Shown here: piece by piece, positions 1-8,431 of the stretch
Position numbering within the stretch: position 1 is the first letter of the stretch
How the letters are laid out: the number at the start of each line of letters is the position of its first letter
NCBI RefSeq assembly: GCF_000379105.1
Contig: NZ_KB900609.1
Coordinates: forward strand, 6,789,605 to 6,841,492
Length of the DNA: 51,888 nt
Direction: 5' to 3'
From: Methylobacterium sp. WSM2598
Lineage (GTDB): Bacteria > Pseudomonadota > Alphaproteobacteria > Rhizobiales > Beijerinckiaceae
Translations under genes and position numbers: made by a program
Notes under the pieces: model-generated
The model's database searches: none
What the model was told of the DNA's origin: nothing
The model's input: only the letters and a program-made list of their open reading frames with translations

Positions 1-333
1 CCCGTCCAGAGCGGCGCGGCGATCGTGACCGGCCGCATCGCCCGCGCGATGGATCGCGGGCCCGAACCGGGGAAGTCGACGCGCGGGAACCCGACGGACG
101 ATCCTGCCGGATGCCCGTGCGGGCGCGGCGGACGGCCCCGCCGGCGCGCCGGCACGGGATCGGACCGCTGCTGACTGAGGATGGTCTGGGGATCTGCCGG
201 CGGGCCGCCGGTCTCGCGCGTCGCGGCGGGTCTGGCAGGCGGGTCGGCGCTCTCTCATCGCCGCGCGCCGCCGCCATCGGCGGCCGCGGCGCTCGCGGGC
301 AGGGCCGCGCGGGAGCGGGCCGCCCGGCGGAGT
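1..333. other. Left edge, no supportable gene
   Basis: Extremely GC-rich stretch. Several overlapping open frames exist on both strands but none has a convincing ribosome binding site, recognisable protein signature or consistent codon pattern. It could contain the tail of a gene cut by the window edge. Confidence 0.4.
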
Positions 334-528
334 TCAGTGGACGGAGCGGACGGCCGGCGCCTCCCGGGCCAGGCGGGCCTGCTGGATGATCGACGCCTCG
401 TAGAGCTCCGCCTGGGCGCGGGTCAGGCCACTCACCAGCACGCTGGTGCCGCGATACACCGTGTATGTCCCGTCCTGGGTCGGTTTCACCCGGATCGCGT
501 CCTGGGTGGTAACAGCGTCTGAAGCCAT
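334..528 (-). CDS. Small hypothetical protein, 64 aa
   Basis: I do not recognise this protein. The start at 528 is chosen because a GGGAGG ribosome binding site lies a few bases upstream; a longer reading upstream has no such site. The product is soluble, with a short beta-like segment (TYTVYRGTSVLVSG) followed by a charged helix (RAQAELYEASIIQQARLAR), ending RSVH. There is no signal peptide or membrane segment. It lies on the same strand as the next small gene (697-969), separated by about 170 bases that look promoter-like and are less GC-rich than the surroundings. Function unknown. Confidence 0.6.
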   Translation of the reverse strand: MASDAVTTQDAIRVKPTQDGTYTVYRGTSVLVSGLTRAQAELYEASIIQQARLAREAPAVRSVH

Positions 529-696
529 GCGAGGCCTCCCCTTGTGCGCTGGATTTCGCGAACGTTCCGCGATGAACGCGACGTTAACGAAATGTGGCCC
601 CTGCGCAAGGGGCGCGCCTTTTTCCAAGCTGATTCGGGCCGGCAATGCGGCAGAATGCCAGGGGACGCGACGCACTCTCGGTGACGCAATGCGTCC

Positions 697-969
697 TCAG
701 GAGGGTGCGCGTTCCGTTGGGGCAAGGGCCGACGGGGACAGGTCGCGCGGGGCGCTCGGCAGCGTCCACCAGCCCACGGCCGACTGGACCGCGAGCGTCA
801 TCACGACGAGGAGCACGGTCACGAGGGCGTGCCGGCGGAACACGGGAGCCGGCACGGCCGGAACGCCGGCCGCTTCGGTCTCCAGAGGCTCCGGCTCGAG
901 CGGCAGCAGCGAGGTGTAGATCCCCGCGGGCTGGCCGGCCGACCGGTGGAAGGGTCCAATGCTGAACAT
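697..969 (-). CDS. Small single-pass membrane protein, 90 aa
   Basis: Unrecognised protein. The start at 969 follows an AGGAGT ribosome binding site. The N-terminal half is Pro/Glu-rich and probably cytoplasmic; residues about 48-66 (ALVTVLLVVMTLAVQSAVGWW) form one transmembrane helix, followed by a short Ser/Pro-rich tail. No family assigned. It is downstream of, and on the same strand as, the DUF971 gene at 1132-1506, with a 160-base gap, so it is probably transcribed independently. Confidence 0.55.
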   Translation of the reverse strand: MFSIGPFHRSAGQPAGIYTSLLPLEPEPLETEAAGVPAVPAPVFRRHALVTVLLVVMTLAVQSAVGWWTLPSAPRDLSPSALAPTERAPS

Positions 970-1131
970 CGGCGACTCCTGTCGAGGGCCCCTGGGACGC
1001 GGGCCATCGGATCGGAGGAAGATTAACAGATGCTGAACAAAGAGCCACCCCCGGCGCTCCATCCGGCCTAAATTGCCGCCAATGCGAGGGATTTTCCCGC
1101 CGTTCCGCCTCCCCGGCGCCCCCGGGGAGCG

Positions 1132-1506
1132 TCAGGACCGGCGCGGCGGGTCCCGGCTCAGGCCGCGCCGGGCGAGTTCGTCGCAGTAGCGGGCGAACCG
1201 CTCCTCCCGGGTCGCGCCGAGCTCGCGCAGGTAGGTCCAGGAGAAGATCCCGGTATCGTGCAGGTCGTCGAAGCCGAGCTTGACCGCGTAATTGCCGACC
1301 GGGGTCACCGACAGGATCTGGACCTCGCGCTTGCCGCCGATCCACTGGCGCTCGGAGGGGGCATGGCCCTGGACCTCGGCCGAGGGACTCTCCACCCGCA
1401 GGTACTCGGCCGGCAGGGCGTAGGCGGCGCCGTCCGCGAAGGTCACGTGCAGGACGCGCTTGTCCCGCGCCAGGCGGATCTCGGTCGGCCAGTCTGCATC
1501 GCTCAT
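1132..1506 (-). CDS. DUF971 family protein (GBBH-like N-terminal domain)
   Basis: The 124-residue product carries the compact DUF971 fold also found at the N-terminus of gamma-butyrobetaine hydroxylases: an opening strand pair (IRLARDKRVLHVTFADG), the LPAEYLRVESPSAEVQGH segment, and the closing pattern GNYAVKLGFDDLHDTGIFSW that is typical of the family. Stand-alone members are often linked to iron-sulfur or molybdenum cofactor genes; here the gene is divergent from moaA with about 150 bases between starts, which fits that pattern. The start at 1506 (MSDADW) is preferred over an upstream in-frame ATG because family members begin here. The exact function is not established. Confidence 0.85.
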   Translation of the reverse strand: MSDADWPTEIRLARDKRVLHVTFADGAAYALPAEYLRVESPSAEVQGHAPSERQWIGGKREVQILSVTPVGNYAVKLGFDDLHDTGIFSWTYLRELGATREERFARYCDELARRGLSRDPPRRS

Positions 1507-1657
1507 GGGGCTTCTCCCGGGGCTCTCCCGCCGGCCGCTTGCTCGCCGCCGCATCTGCCCTCATATGCAGGGGGCGGCCCGGCCGCCAGAGATCGGGCGG
1601 TCCACGGGGCCGCACCCCGGTCCCGGCAGGCCGCCAGAGAGGAGCGTCCAGCCCGCC

Positions 1658-2698
1658 ATGTGGGGTCCCGCCGACGAGACGACGTGCCCGGCGCCCACGC
1701 GGCCGGCGCCCCTGATCGACCCCTTCCAGCGGGCGATCACCTACCTGCGCGTCTCGGTGACCGATCGCTGCGACCTGCGCTGCGTCTACTGCATGGCGGA
1801 GGACATGACCTTCCTCCCCCGGCGCGACCTGCTCACCCTGGAGGAGCTCGACCGGGTCTGCGCGGTCTTCGTCGCGCGCGGGGTGCGCAAGCTGCGCATC
1901 ACCGGCGGCGAGCCCCTGGTGCGGCGGGACATCATGCGGCTCTTCCGCGGCCTGTCGCGGCACCTCGCCTCGGGCGCCCTCGACGAGCTCACGCTGACCA
2001 CGAACGGCACCCGGCTCGCCCAGTACGCGGCCGAACTCGCCGATCTCGGGGTGCGGCGGATCAACGTCTCCCTCGACACCCTCGATCCGGCCCGCTTCCG
2101 CGCCATCACCCGCCGGGGCGACCTCCCGGTCGTCCTCGGCGGCATCGCGGCGGCGCGGGCCGCCGGGATCCGGGTCAAGATCAACGCCGTGGCGCTGCGG
2201 GGCGTGAACGAGGACGAGATCGTCCCGATGCTCGAATGGGCCCACGGCGAGGGCATGGACCTGACCCTCATCGAGGTCATGCCGCTCGGCGAGATCGAGC
2301 CCGACCGGGCCGACCAGTTCCTGCCCCTCTCGGTGGTGCGCGAGCGCCTCGACGCCCGTTTCCGCCTGACGCCGCTGCCCGACCGCACCGGCGGCCCGGC
2401 CCGCTACGTGCGGGTGGAGGAGACCGGCGGGCGGCTCGGCTTCATCACGCCGCTGACCCATAATTTCTGCGAGAGCTGCAACCGGGTGCGCCTCACCTGC
2501 ACGGGCAGGCTCTACATGTGCCTCGGCCAGGAGGACGCGGCGGATCTGCGCGCGCCCCTGCGCGCCTCGCCGGACGACGCGCTGGTGGCCGAAGCGATCA
2601 CCGAGGCGATCACCCGCAAGCCCAAGGGCCACGACTTCGTCATCGCGCGCGCGGCGCGCCCGGCCGTGCCGCGGCACATGAGCACCACCGGCGGCTGA
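1658..2698 (+). CDS. moaA: GTP 3',8-cyclase MoaA
   Basis: Radical SAM enzyme of the first step of molybdenum cofactor synthesis, converting GTP to 3',8-cyclo-GTP, which MoaC turns into cyclic pyranopterin monophosphate. The N-terminal cluster motif CDLRCVYCM (CxxxCxxC) is at residues 38-46, the SAM-binding GGEP follows in LRITGGEPLVRRD, and the C-terminal second cluster is seen as CESCNRVRLTCTG. The protein ends in GG, as expected for MoaA. The start at 1658 gives 346 residues, the usual length, and has an AGAGGAG site 12 bases upstream. Upstream in-frame codons would add an unconserved Arg/Pro-rich stretch. No other moa gene is in the window. Confidence 0.95.
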   Translation: MWGPADETTCPAPTRPAPLIDPFQRAITYLRVSVTDRCDLRCVYCMAEDMTFLPRRDLLTLEELDRVCAVFVARGVRKLRITGGEPLVRRDIMRLFRGLSRHLASGALDELTLTTNGTRLAQYAAELADLGVRRINVSLDTLDPARFRAITRRGDLPVVLGGIAAARAAGIRVKINAVALRGVNEDEIVPMLEWAHGEGMDLTLIEVMPLGEIEPDRADQFLPLSVVRERLDARFRLTPLPDRTGGPARYVRVEETGGRLGFITPLTHNFCESCNRVRLTCTGRLYMCLGQEDAADLRAPLRASPDDALVAEAITEAITRKPKGHDFVIARAARPAVPRHMSTTGG

Positions 2699-2702
2699 GC
2701 CG

Positions 2703-3671
2703 TCAGGGAAGCAGGAGCAGGCTGCCGCGGCTGCGCCCGGATTCGAGGTCGCGCTGCGCCCGCCCGGCCTCGGCGAGCGGGTAGGTGCCGCCGATCTCGC
2801 CGGCGATCCCCTCCCGCATCGCGGCGAGCACGGCGCGGGCCGCCTCCGGGTAGCGCGCGCGGTCCGCCGCGTAGGCCATCACGCTCGGCCGGGCGAGGGA
2901 CAGGGAGCGGCGCGGCCCGACCTCCTCCACGGCGAGCGGCGGGATCGGCCCCGCCGCCTGCCCGACGCTCGCCACGGTGCCGAAGGGCCGCAGGCAGGCG
3001 AGCGTGCGCGCCAGCATCCCGCCCCCGATCCCGTCGATGGCGAAGTCGACGCCGCGCCCCCGCGTGAGGTCGGCGACCCGCGCGGGAAGGTCGGCGTCGC
3101 GGCCGACGATCACGGCGGCGGCCCCGCTCGCGCGGGCCGCCTGCGCCTTCTCCTCGGACCCGACCGTGCCGATCACCACCGCGCCGAGGCGCGAGGCCCA
3201 GCGCGTGACCAGCGCCCCGAGCCCGCCCGCCGCGGCATGGACCAGCAGCACGCTCCCGGCCGTCACCGGACAGGTGAGCGTCAGCAGCATGTGGGCGGTC
3301 AGGCCGCGCAGCAGCGAGGCCGCGGCGGCCTCGTCGGAGATCGCCTCCGGCAGGGGAATCGCCCGCCAGGCCGGGAGCAGGCGCGTCGCCGCATAGGCGC
3401 CGGGCACTCCCGCATAGGCCACCCGCTCCCCCGGGGCGAGGCCCGCGACGCCGGGCCCGACCGCCTCGACGACGCCCGCCCCCTCGACTCCGGGCACCGC
3501 CGGGAGCGGCAGTTCGTAGAGGCCCGTGCGGTGATAGATGTCGATGAAGTTCACGCCGATGGCCCGGTGCCGGAGCCGGATCTCGCCCGGGCCGGGCTCC
3601 TCGGCGCCGCAGGGGACGATCTCCAGCCGCTCGACCTCTCCGCACGCGGCCATCTGCACCTTCACGTCCAT
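2703..3671 (-). CDS. Zinc-independent quinone oxidoreductase (MDR family)
   Basis: Medium-chain dehydrogenase/reductase of the NADPH:quinone oxidoreductase type, predicted to be cytosolic and to reduce quinones or enones. The N-terminal catalytic domain shows GVNFIDIYHRTGLY and PGVEGAGVVEAVG, both hallmark segments of the QOR group, and lacks the zinc ligands of alcohol dehydrogenases. The Rossmann fold is marked by HAAAGGLGALVTRWASRLGA around residues 145-165 with the family's AAGGxG pattern. A GGAGG site seven bases upstream fixes the start at 3671 rather than the in-frame ATG at 3683. It converges with moaA, the two stops being only four bases apart. Confidence 0.9.
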   Translation of the reverse strand: MDVKVQMAACGEVERLEIVPCGAEEPGPGEIRLRHRAIGVNFIDIYHRTGLYELPLPAVPGVEGAGVVEAVGPGVAGLAPGERVAYAGVPGAYAATRLLPAWRAIPLPEAISDEAAAASLLRGLTAHMLLTLTCPVTAGSVLLVHAAAGGLGALVTRWASRLGAVVIGTVGSEEKAQAARASGAAAVIVGRDADLPARVADLTRGRGVDFAIDGIGGGMLARTLACLRPFGTVASVGQAAGPIPPLAVEEVGPRRSLSLARPSVMAYAADRARYPEAARAVLAAMREGIAGEIGGTYPLAEAGRAQRDLESGRSRGSLLLLP

Positions 3672-3794
3672 GGCATCCTCCATCGGGTGACGGGCGAGTG
3701 TCCGGCGTGGCGGGCCGGGCGGAAATTCCCTATTCTCGGCCCTCCTTTGTGCGAAACTTCACAGGGGGCATCCGGCGCGAGGAGGATTCTTCAG

Positions 3795-4661
3795 GTGGAT
3801 TGGGACGGCCTGCGGCACTTCGCGGCGCTCGCGGAGGAGGGCAGCCTCTCGGCCGCGGCGCGGCGCCTGGGCGTCGAGCACGCGACGGTGGCGCGCCGGG
3901 TCGCCGCCCTGGAGGCGCAGCTCGGCCTCAGGCTCGTCGACCGGCGCGGGCGCCGGCTGGTCCTGACGCCGGAGGGCGCGCGGATCGCCATCCTCGCCGC
4001 CCGCATGGAGCGGGAGGCCCAGGCGATCGGGCGCGCCGCGGCGGGCACGCGGTCGAGCCTCGTCGGCGAGGTGACGCTGAGCGCGCCGCCCGCCCTCGCG
4101 GCCGCGCGCCTGATGGCCCCGTTGGCGGCCCTGCAGGCGCGGCATCCCGGCCTGACGATCCGCCTGCGCGCCGAGACGCGGCACGCCTCCCTGGCGCGGC
4201 GGGAGGCCGAGGTGGCGGTGCGGCTGAGCCGCCCGGAAACCGGCGAGGTCGCCGTCAGCAGGCTCGGCGAGATGACCTTCCGGCTCTACGCCAACCCGGA
4301 TTCCCTCCGCGGCCGGCCGGAGGCGGCGTGGCGCTTCGTCGGGGCGGACGGCGCGATGCAGGGCTCGCCCCAGCAGGTCGCCCTGGAGGCGGTGGCGGCC
4401 GGGCGGCCCTTCGCGGTCCGGGCCGAGAGCGTCGAGATCCAGGCCGCCGCGGCGCGCGCCGGCGCCGGGATCGCGATGCTGCCGGATTTCCTGGCCGCCG
4501 CCGACCCGCTCCTGGCGCCGCTCCGCCCGCAGGATCCGCCGCTGCGCCGCGAGATCTGGCTCGTGGTCCACGCCGACCTGCGCGCGGCGCCGGCGGTCCG
4601 CGCCGTCACCGCCTGCCTGCGCGACGCCTTCGCGGGCCCGCCGCCAGCGCCCGAGGGGTGA
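3795..4661 (+). CDS. LysR-family transcriptional regulator
   Basis: Typical 288-residue LysR regulator. The winged helix-turn-helix is at residues about 1-60 (HFAALAEEGSLSAAARRLGV, then VARRVAALEAQLGLRLVDR), followed by a linker helix and a periplasmic-binding-protein-like effector domain beginning near GEVTLSAPPALAAARLMAPL. The GTG start at 3795 is chosen because it sits ten bases after GAGGAGG and opens directly with the conserved helix. It is divergent from the quinone oxidoreductase gene, so that gene is a candidate target, as is usual for LysR pairs. The ligand is unknown. Confidence 0.9.
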   Translation: MDWDGLRHFAALAEEGSLSAAARRLGVEHATVARRVAALEAQLGLRLVDRRGRRLVLTPEGARIAILAARMEREAQAIGRAAAGTRSSLVGEVTLSAPPALAAARLMAPLAALQARHPGLTIRLRAETRHASLARREAEVAVRLSRPETGEVAVSRLGEMTFRLYANPDSLRGRPEAAWRFVGADGAMQGSPQQVALEAVAAGRPFAVRAESVEIQAAAARAGAGIAMLPDFLAAADPLLAPLRPQDPPLRREIWLVVHADLRAAPAVRAVTACLRDAFAGPPPAPEG

Positions 4662-4662
4662 G

Positions 4663-4717
4663 GCTCATCCGACATCCGGGTGATGGCTTCGCCACGCGGA
4701 TCCCGGATCACAGCCGA
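4663..4717 (-). repeat. Dispersed repeat family 2, short copy R1
   Basis: A truncated copy of a repeat that recurs at 25602-25732, 28706-28815 and 48218-48413. It carries the shared core CATCCGGNTGATGGCTTCGCC and GGATCCCGGATCAC. It fills the gap between the convergent stops of the LysR gene and the PilZ receptor gene and supplies the last bases of the latter. Confidence 0.7.
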
Positions 4718-6429
4718 TAGGCCATCCGCACCCCGCCCCAGTGCCGCCCGTGCACGCGCACCGGCGCCGAGACCTCGCGCAGGGGCGCCGCCCGCCCCTC
4801 CTCCGGGCGGAGCTGGACTAGGAAGGGGCGCATCGAGCGGGCCGCCGCGAGCCCGGCGGGATCGTCGTGGAAGCGCTGGTGGCGCGCGTGGCGGGCCGTC
4901 CAGTCCGGGTCGCCGGGACGGGGCTCCTGCGCGAAGCGGCGGTTGTGCACCGGGGCGTAGCCGTTGCGGTCGACCGCGAAGCAATGGGCGAGGCGCGCAT
5001 CCGCGAGCAGGGGCGGCTCCAGGAGCGGCGGCAGGATCTCCTCCAGGACGGGGCCGGCCGCGGTGAGGAAGCGCGGCGGCGCGCTGCCGGGAACCGGGGC
5101 GTAGGCCGGGTCGAACAGGGCGTCGCGGGGGAGCCGGCCGAGGCCGAGAGCGCCCTCCAAGGCCTGCCCGACCTCGGCGGCGAGGTCCTGGGCCGCCGCC
5201 ACCAGGGGGCGATGGGCCGCCTCGATCCGCGCCAGGGCCGGCGCGCAGCGCGCGGCATCGGCCTCCCGCGCGAAGGCGCAGTGGAGGCCCCGGGGGCTGG
5301 TCCCGACCACCCGCACGGCGACCCGGCCGATCCCGCGCAGGTCGAGGTCGAGGAGGCTGCCGGGCGCGGCCGCGACCCCGGCGGGGGGCGTGAGCAGGAG
5401 CCCGCCGGCGCCGAGATCGACCACGCGCCCGAGGCCCCGCCGCCCCAGCCGGGCCGGGAGATCGAGCGGGTAGCGGTCGTGCAGGCGCCGGTCGCCGATC
5501 TCGGCATGGCGCAGGGCCGCGACGAGGCGGGGCCCGGAGCCGGCGAGGCCCCGCGCCGCCGCCTCGGCCGCCGCCGCGCGCAGCACCGCGCCCGACGCCG
5601 CGACCAGCGCCTCGGCCAGGTCGCCGCCGAGCCGGTCGGCCTCCTCGGCGATCCCCCGGGCCGTCCCGGCGATGGCCTCGGCTTGGTCGGCCTGGGCGCC
5701 GCTCGCCGCCCGCAGGGTGGCGAGCACCGGGCCGAGGCCGGCCACCGAGGCCGCCGCCATCCCGGCCGCGGCGGTCGCGGCCGCGGCCCCGTCCTCGCAG
5801 CGGCGGCCGAGCTGCCGGATCGCCTCCCCGGCCCGCAGGCCCTCGGCCGCGAGCCGCGCCGCGTCGCGGGCCATCCGGGCGCAGCCCTCGCCGGCCTCGC
5901 CGAGGCGCGCCGCCTCGATCGTGGCCTGGTGGGCGAGGAGGTTGGCCTCGCGGGCGACGACCGCCACCCGGTCGACGGCGCGGGCGATGGCCTCGGCGGC
6001 GTCCGCGAGCAGGCCCGCCGCGCGGCGGGCCTCGGCGTGGCTCTCCCCGGCCTGGTCGAGGTGGCGGCCCGCCTGTTCGAGCACGGCGCCGAGGCCGGCC
6101 GCCTCCCCGGCCAGGATGTCGGCCGCCGCCGCGATGCCGCGGCCGTCCTCGGCGAGGTCCCACGGGATGCCGGCGGCGAGGCGCCCGGCCGCGGCCGCGT
6201 AGCCCTCCTGCGCGGCGGACGCGGCGGCGGCGAAGGAGGTCGTCGCGCCGGTGAGGTCGCGGGCCGCGCGGGCGACCTCCGCCTCGACGGCATCGACGAG
6301 GTCGAGCCCCGCCCGGCGCGTGGGCGCGGCCCATCCGCCCGGGGCGGGGCGGGGCCGCGGCGCCTCGGGCGGGAGCAGCTCGACGGCCTCGAGGGGATCC
6401 TGCGGCGTGCGGGTGCGGGTCGGGCGCAT
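4708..6429 (-). CDS. Soluble chemoreceptor-like protein with PilZ domain
   Basis: Three parts are visible in 573 residues. First, an Ala-rich helical region (about 40-310) with a degenerate receptor hairpin tip, NLLAHQATIEAARLGEAGEG at 163-182, related to the signalling domain of methyl-accepting chemotaxis proteins. Second, a PilZ domain at about 322-397 with an RxxxR motif (R325, R329) and DLGAGG at 348-353 where the usual motif is DxSxxG, so cyclic-di-GMP binding is plausible but altered. Third, a C-terminal sensor-like domain (VDRNGYAPVHNRR, RSMRPFLVQL, GRHWGGVRMAYRL) found at the end of many alphaproteobacterial receptors. No transmembrane helices are seen. The start at 6429 has only a weak ribosome binding site. 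Inferred role: cytoplasmic coupling of c-di-GMP or redox state to chemotaxis or a related output. Confidence 0.75.
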   Translation of the reverse strand: MRPTRTRTPQDPLEAVELLPPEAPRPRPAPGGWAAPTRRAGLDLVDAVEAEVARAARDLTGATTSFAAAASAAQEGYAAAAGRLAAGIPWDLAEDGRGIAAAADILAGEAAGLGAVLEQAGRHLDQAGESHAEARRAAGLLADAAEAIARAVDRVAVVAREANLLAHQATIEAARLGEAGEGCARMARDAARLAAEGLRAGEAIRQLGRRCEDGAAAATAAAGMAAASVAGLGPVLATLRAASGAQADQAEAIAGTARGIAEEADRLGGDLAEALVAASGAVLRAAAAEAAARGLAGSGPRLVAALRHAEIGDRRLHDRYPLDLPARLGRRGLGRVVDLGAGGLLLTPPAGVAAAPGSLLDLDLRGIGRVAVRVVGTSPRGLHCAFAREADAARCAPALARIEAAHRPLVAAAQDLAAEVGQALEGALGLGRLPRDALFDPAYAPVPGSAPPRFLTAAGPVLEEILPPLLEPPLLADARLAHCFAVDRNGYAPVHNRRFAQEPRPGDPDWTARHARHQRFHDDPAGLAAARSMRPFLVQLRPEEGRAAPLREVSAPVRVHGRHWGGVRMAYRL

Positions 6430-6586
6430 GGCGCCATCAGGCGGGTCGCCGCTTAAAGGCGGATTAACCCTGGGGCCGCCCGTCCGCCGCGGTTGCGCGC
6501 GCCGCCCCGGCCGTGGCAAGGGTCCGCGTCACGCCAGAACGGCGCGTCCCGCCAGACGGGCCGCGTCCCGCCGAGCCCCTGCCCGG

Positions 6587-7375
6587 ATGAGCCGCCTCTC
6601 CTCGCGCCTCCTCGTCCTCCTCAGCCTCGCCGCCGTGCCGGTGCCGGCCGCGCTGCCGGCGCGGGCCGCCGGCCTGCCGGAGCCGGTGCGGATCGCCACC
6701 GAGGGCGGCAACCCGCCCTTCAACTACGTCGAGGACGGCCGGCCGGCCGGGTTCGAGGTCGATCTCGCCGAGGCCCTGTGCGGGCAGGCGCGCCTCACCT
6801 GCCGGATCGTCACCCACCAGTGGGACGGGATCATCCGGGGCCTCGAAGCGGGCGAGTACGACGCCATCATGGCGTCCCTCGCGATCACCGAGAAGCGCCG
6901 GGGCCGCATCGCCTTCTCGCGCCCCTACTACCGCATCCCCTCCGCCTTCATGGCCCGCCGCGACGCCCCGGCGCCCCCCCTCGACCCGGCCTCCCTGAAG
7001 GGCCGGGCGATCGGCGTCGCCGCGCGCTCGCGCGAACTCGCCTACCTGGAGGCGCGGGCGCCGGGCGCGGATCTGCGCGTCTTCGATTCCGTGAAGGATG
7101 CCGGCTACGACCTGCGCCTCGGCCGGCTCGATCTCGTGCTCGGCGACAAGCGCGAGCTCTCGGAGATCCTGGCGCTCCACGACGGCGCGGCCTGCTGCCG
7201 GCTGGTCGGCGACGTGCCGCCGGGCGATCCGCTCCTCGGCGAGGGCGTCGGGATCGGCCTGCGCAAGGGCGACGACGCCCTGCGGGAGGCCCTCGACGAG
7301 GCGCTCGCCGCCCTCGTCCGGGACGGCACCTACGACCGCATCCGGGCCAAGTACCTGCCGTTCGACACCAAGTGA
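6587..7375 (+). CDS. Amino-acid-type ABC transporter substrate-binding protein
   Basis: A 262-residue periplasmic binding protein of the lysine/arginine/ornithine-histidine type. A signal peptide covers residues about 1-25 (LVLLSLAAVPVPAALPARA). The binding fold starts with VRIATEGGNPPFNYVEDGRPAGFEVDL, the family signature, then QWDGIIRGLEAGEYDAIMAS and ITEKRRGRIAFSRPYY. No permease or ATPase gene is adjacent, so the partner is elsewhere or the protein has a sensory role. It is divergent from the PilZ receptor gene, leaving about 157 bases for both promoters. The start at 6587 opens directly into the signal peptide. Confidence 0.85.
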   Translation: MSRLSSRLLVLLSLAAVPVPAALPARAAGLPEPVRIATEGGNPPFNYVEDGRPAGFEVDLAEALCGQARLTCRIVTHQWDGIIRGLEAGEYDAIMASLAITEKRRGRIAFSRPYYRIPSAFMARRDAPAPPLDPASLKGRAIGVAARSRELAYLEARAPGADLRVFDSVKDAGYDLRLGRLDLVLGDKRELSEILALHDGAACCRLVGDVPPGDPLLGEGVGIGLRKGDDALREALDEALAALVRDGTYDRIRAKYLPFDTK

Positions 7376-7439
7376 GCCGGGACTCGCCGGGCAGCGCCGC
7401 GCGGCCCCGGCCGGCATTCCAGCAAGGGAGGATTCATCC

Positions 7440-8306
7440 ATGGCGAAGGTCGCGTTCCTGGGTCTCGGCGTGATGGGGGCCCCGATGGCCCGCCACCTCG
7501 CCGCCAAGGGCCACGAGGTCACCGTCTACAATCGCACGGCCGCCAAGGCGCAGGCCTGGGTGGCGGCCCATGGCGGCCAATCGGCCGCGACCCCGGCCGA
7601 GGCGGCCGCCGGCCGGGAGATCGTGTTCGCCTGCGTGGGCAACGACGACGACCTGCGGGCGGTGACAACGGGGCCGGAGGGCGCCTTCGGGGCGATGGCG
7701 CCGGGCGCGGTCTTCGTCGACCACACCACCGCCTCGGCGGACGTGGCCCGCGACCTCGCGGCGGCGGCCTCCGCCTCCGGCTTCGGCTTCGTCGACGCCC
7801 CGGTCTCCGGCGGCCAGGCCGGGGCCGAGAACGGCGTGCTCACGGTGATGTGCGGCGGGGAGCCCGGGACCTACGCGCGGGTCGAGCCCGCGATCCTGGC
7901 CTATGCCCGCTCCTGCCGGCTGATGGGCCCGGCCGGCGCCGGCCAGCTCACCAAGATGGTCAACCAGATCTGCATCGCCGGGCTGGTCCAGGGGCTCGCC
8001 GAGGGGATCCACTTCGGCAAGCGCGCCGGCCTCGACATCGAGGCCGTGCTCGACGTGATCTCCAAGGGGGCGGCCGGCTCCTGGCAGATGGAGAACCGCG
8101 GCAGGACCATGAACCAGAACAAGTTCGATTTCGGCTTCGCGGTCGACTGGATGCGCAAGGACCTCGCGATCGTGCTCGCCGAGGCCCACCGCAACGGCGC
8201 CCTGCTGCCGGTAACGGCCCTGGTCGACCAGTTCTACGCCGAGGTGCAGCGCCTCGGCGGCGGGCGCTGGGACACGTCGAGCCTGATCGCCCGCCTGGAG
8301 CGCTGA
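7440..8306 (+). CDS. NAD(P)-dependent 3-hydroxyisobutyrate dehydrogenase-family enzyme
   Basis: Member of the beta-hydroxyacid dehydrogenase family (GarR/GlxR/3-hydroxyisobutyrate dehydrogenase). The N-terminal Rossmann motif FLGLGVMGAPMARHLAAKG is at residues 5-23, the substrate-binding segment DAPVSGGQAGAENGVLTVM near 119-137, and the catalytic-lysine region GAGQLTKMVNQ near 166-176. Length 288 is normal. The likely reaction is reversible NAD(P)H-dependent reduction of a small semialdehyde such as tartronate semialdehyde or succinate semialdehyde; the exact substrate cannot be told. The start follows AAGGGAGG. A strong hairpin after the stop ends the transcript. Confidence 0.88.
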   Translation: MAKVAFLGLGVMGAPMARHLAAKGHEVTVYNRTAAKAQAWVAAHGGQSAATPAEAAAGREIVFACVGNDDDLRAVTTGPEGAFGAMAPGAVFVDHTTASADVARDLAAAASASGFGFVDAPVSGGQAGAENGVLTVMCGGEPGTYARVEPAILAYARSCRLMGPAGAGQLTKMVNQICIAGLVQGLAEGIHFGKRAGLDIEAVLDVISKGAAGSWQMENRGRTMNQNKFDFGFAVDWMRKDLAIVLAEAHRNGALLPVTALVDQFYAEVQRLGGGRWDTSSLIARLER

Positions 8307-8391
8307 GGCGGTAGCCGGGCCGGCCTCCCCGCGCCGGCCCGGCGGGACCGGTCCCGCGGCGACCCGCGGCACCGCGGCAACGGACGACCCG

Positions 8392-8423
8392 GCGCCGAGG
8401 CTCCCGCGCGGGAGCCTCGGCGC
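8392..8423. terminator. Bidirectional hairpin terminator
   Basis: A perfect 15-bp stem (GCGCCGAGGCTCCCG and its complement) with a two-base loop lies between the convergent dehydrogenase and miaA genes. There is no T-run, which is common in such GC-rich genomes. Confidence 0.75.
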
Positions 8424-8431
8424 GGGCGGGT

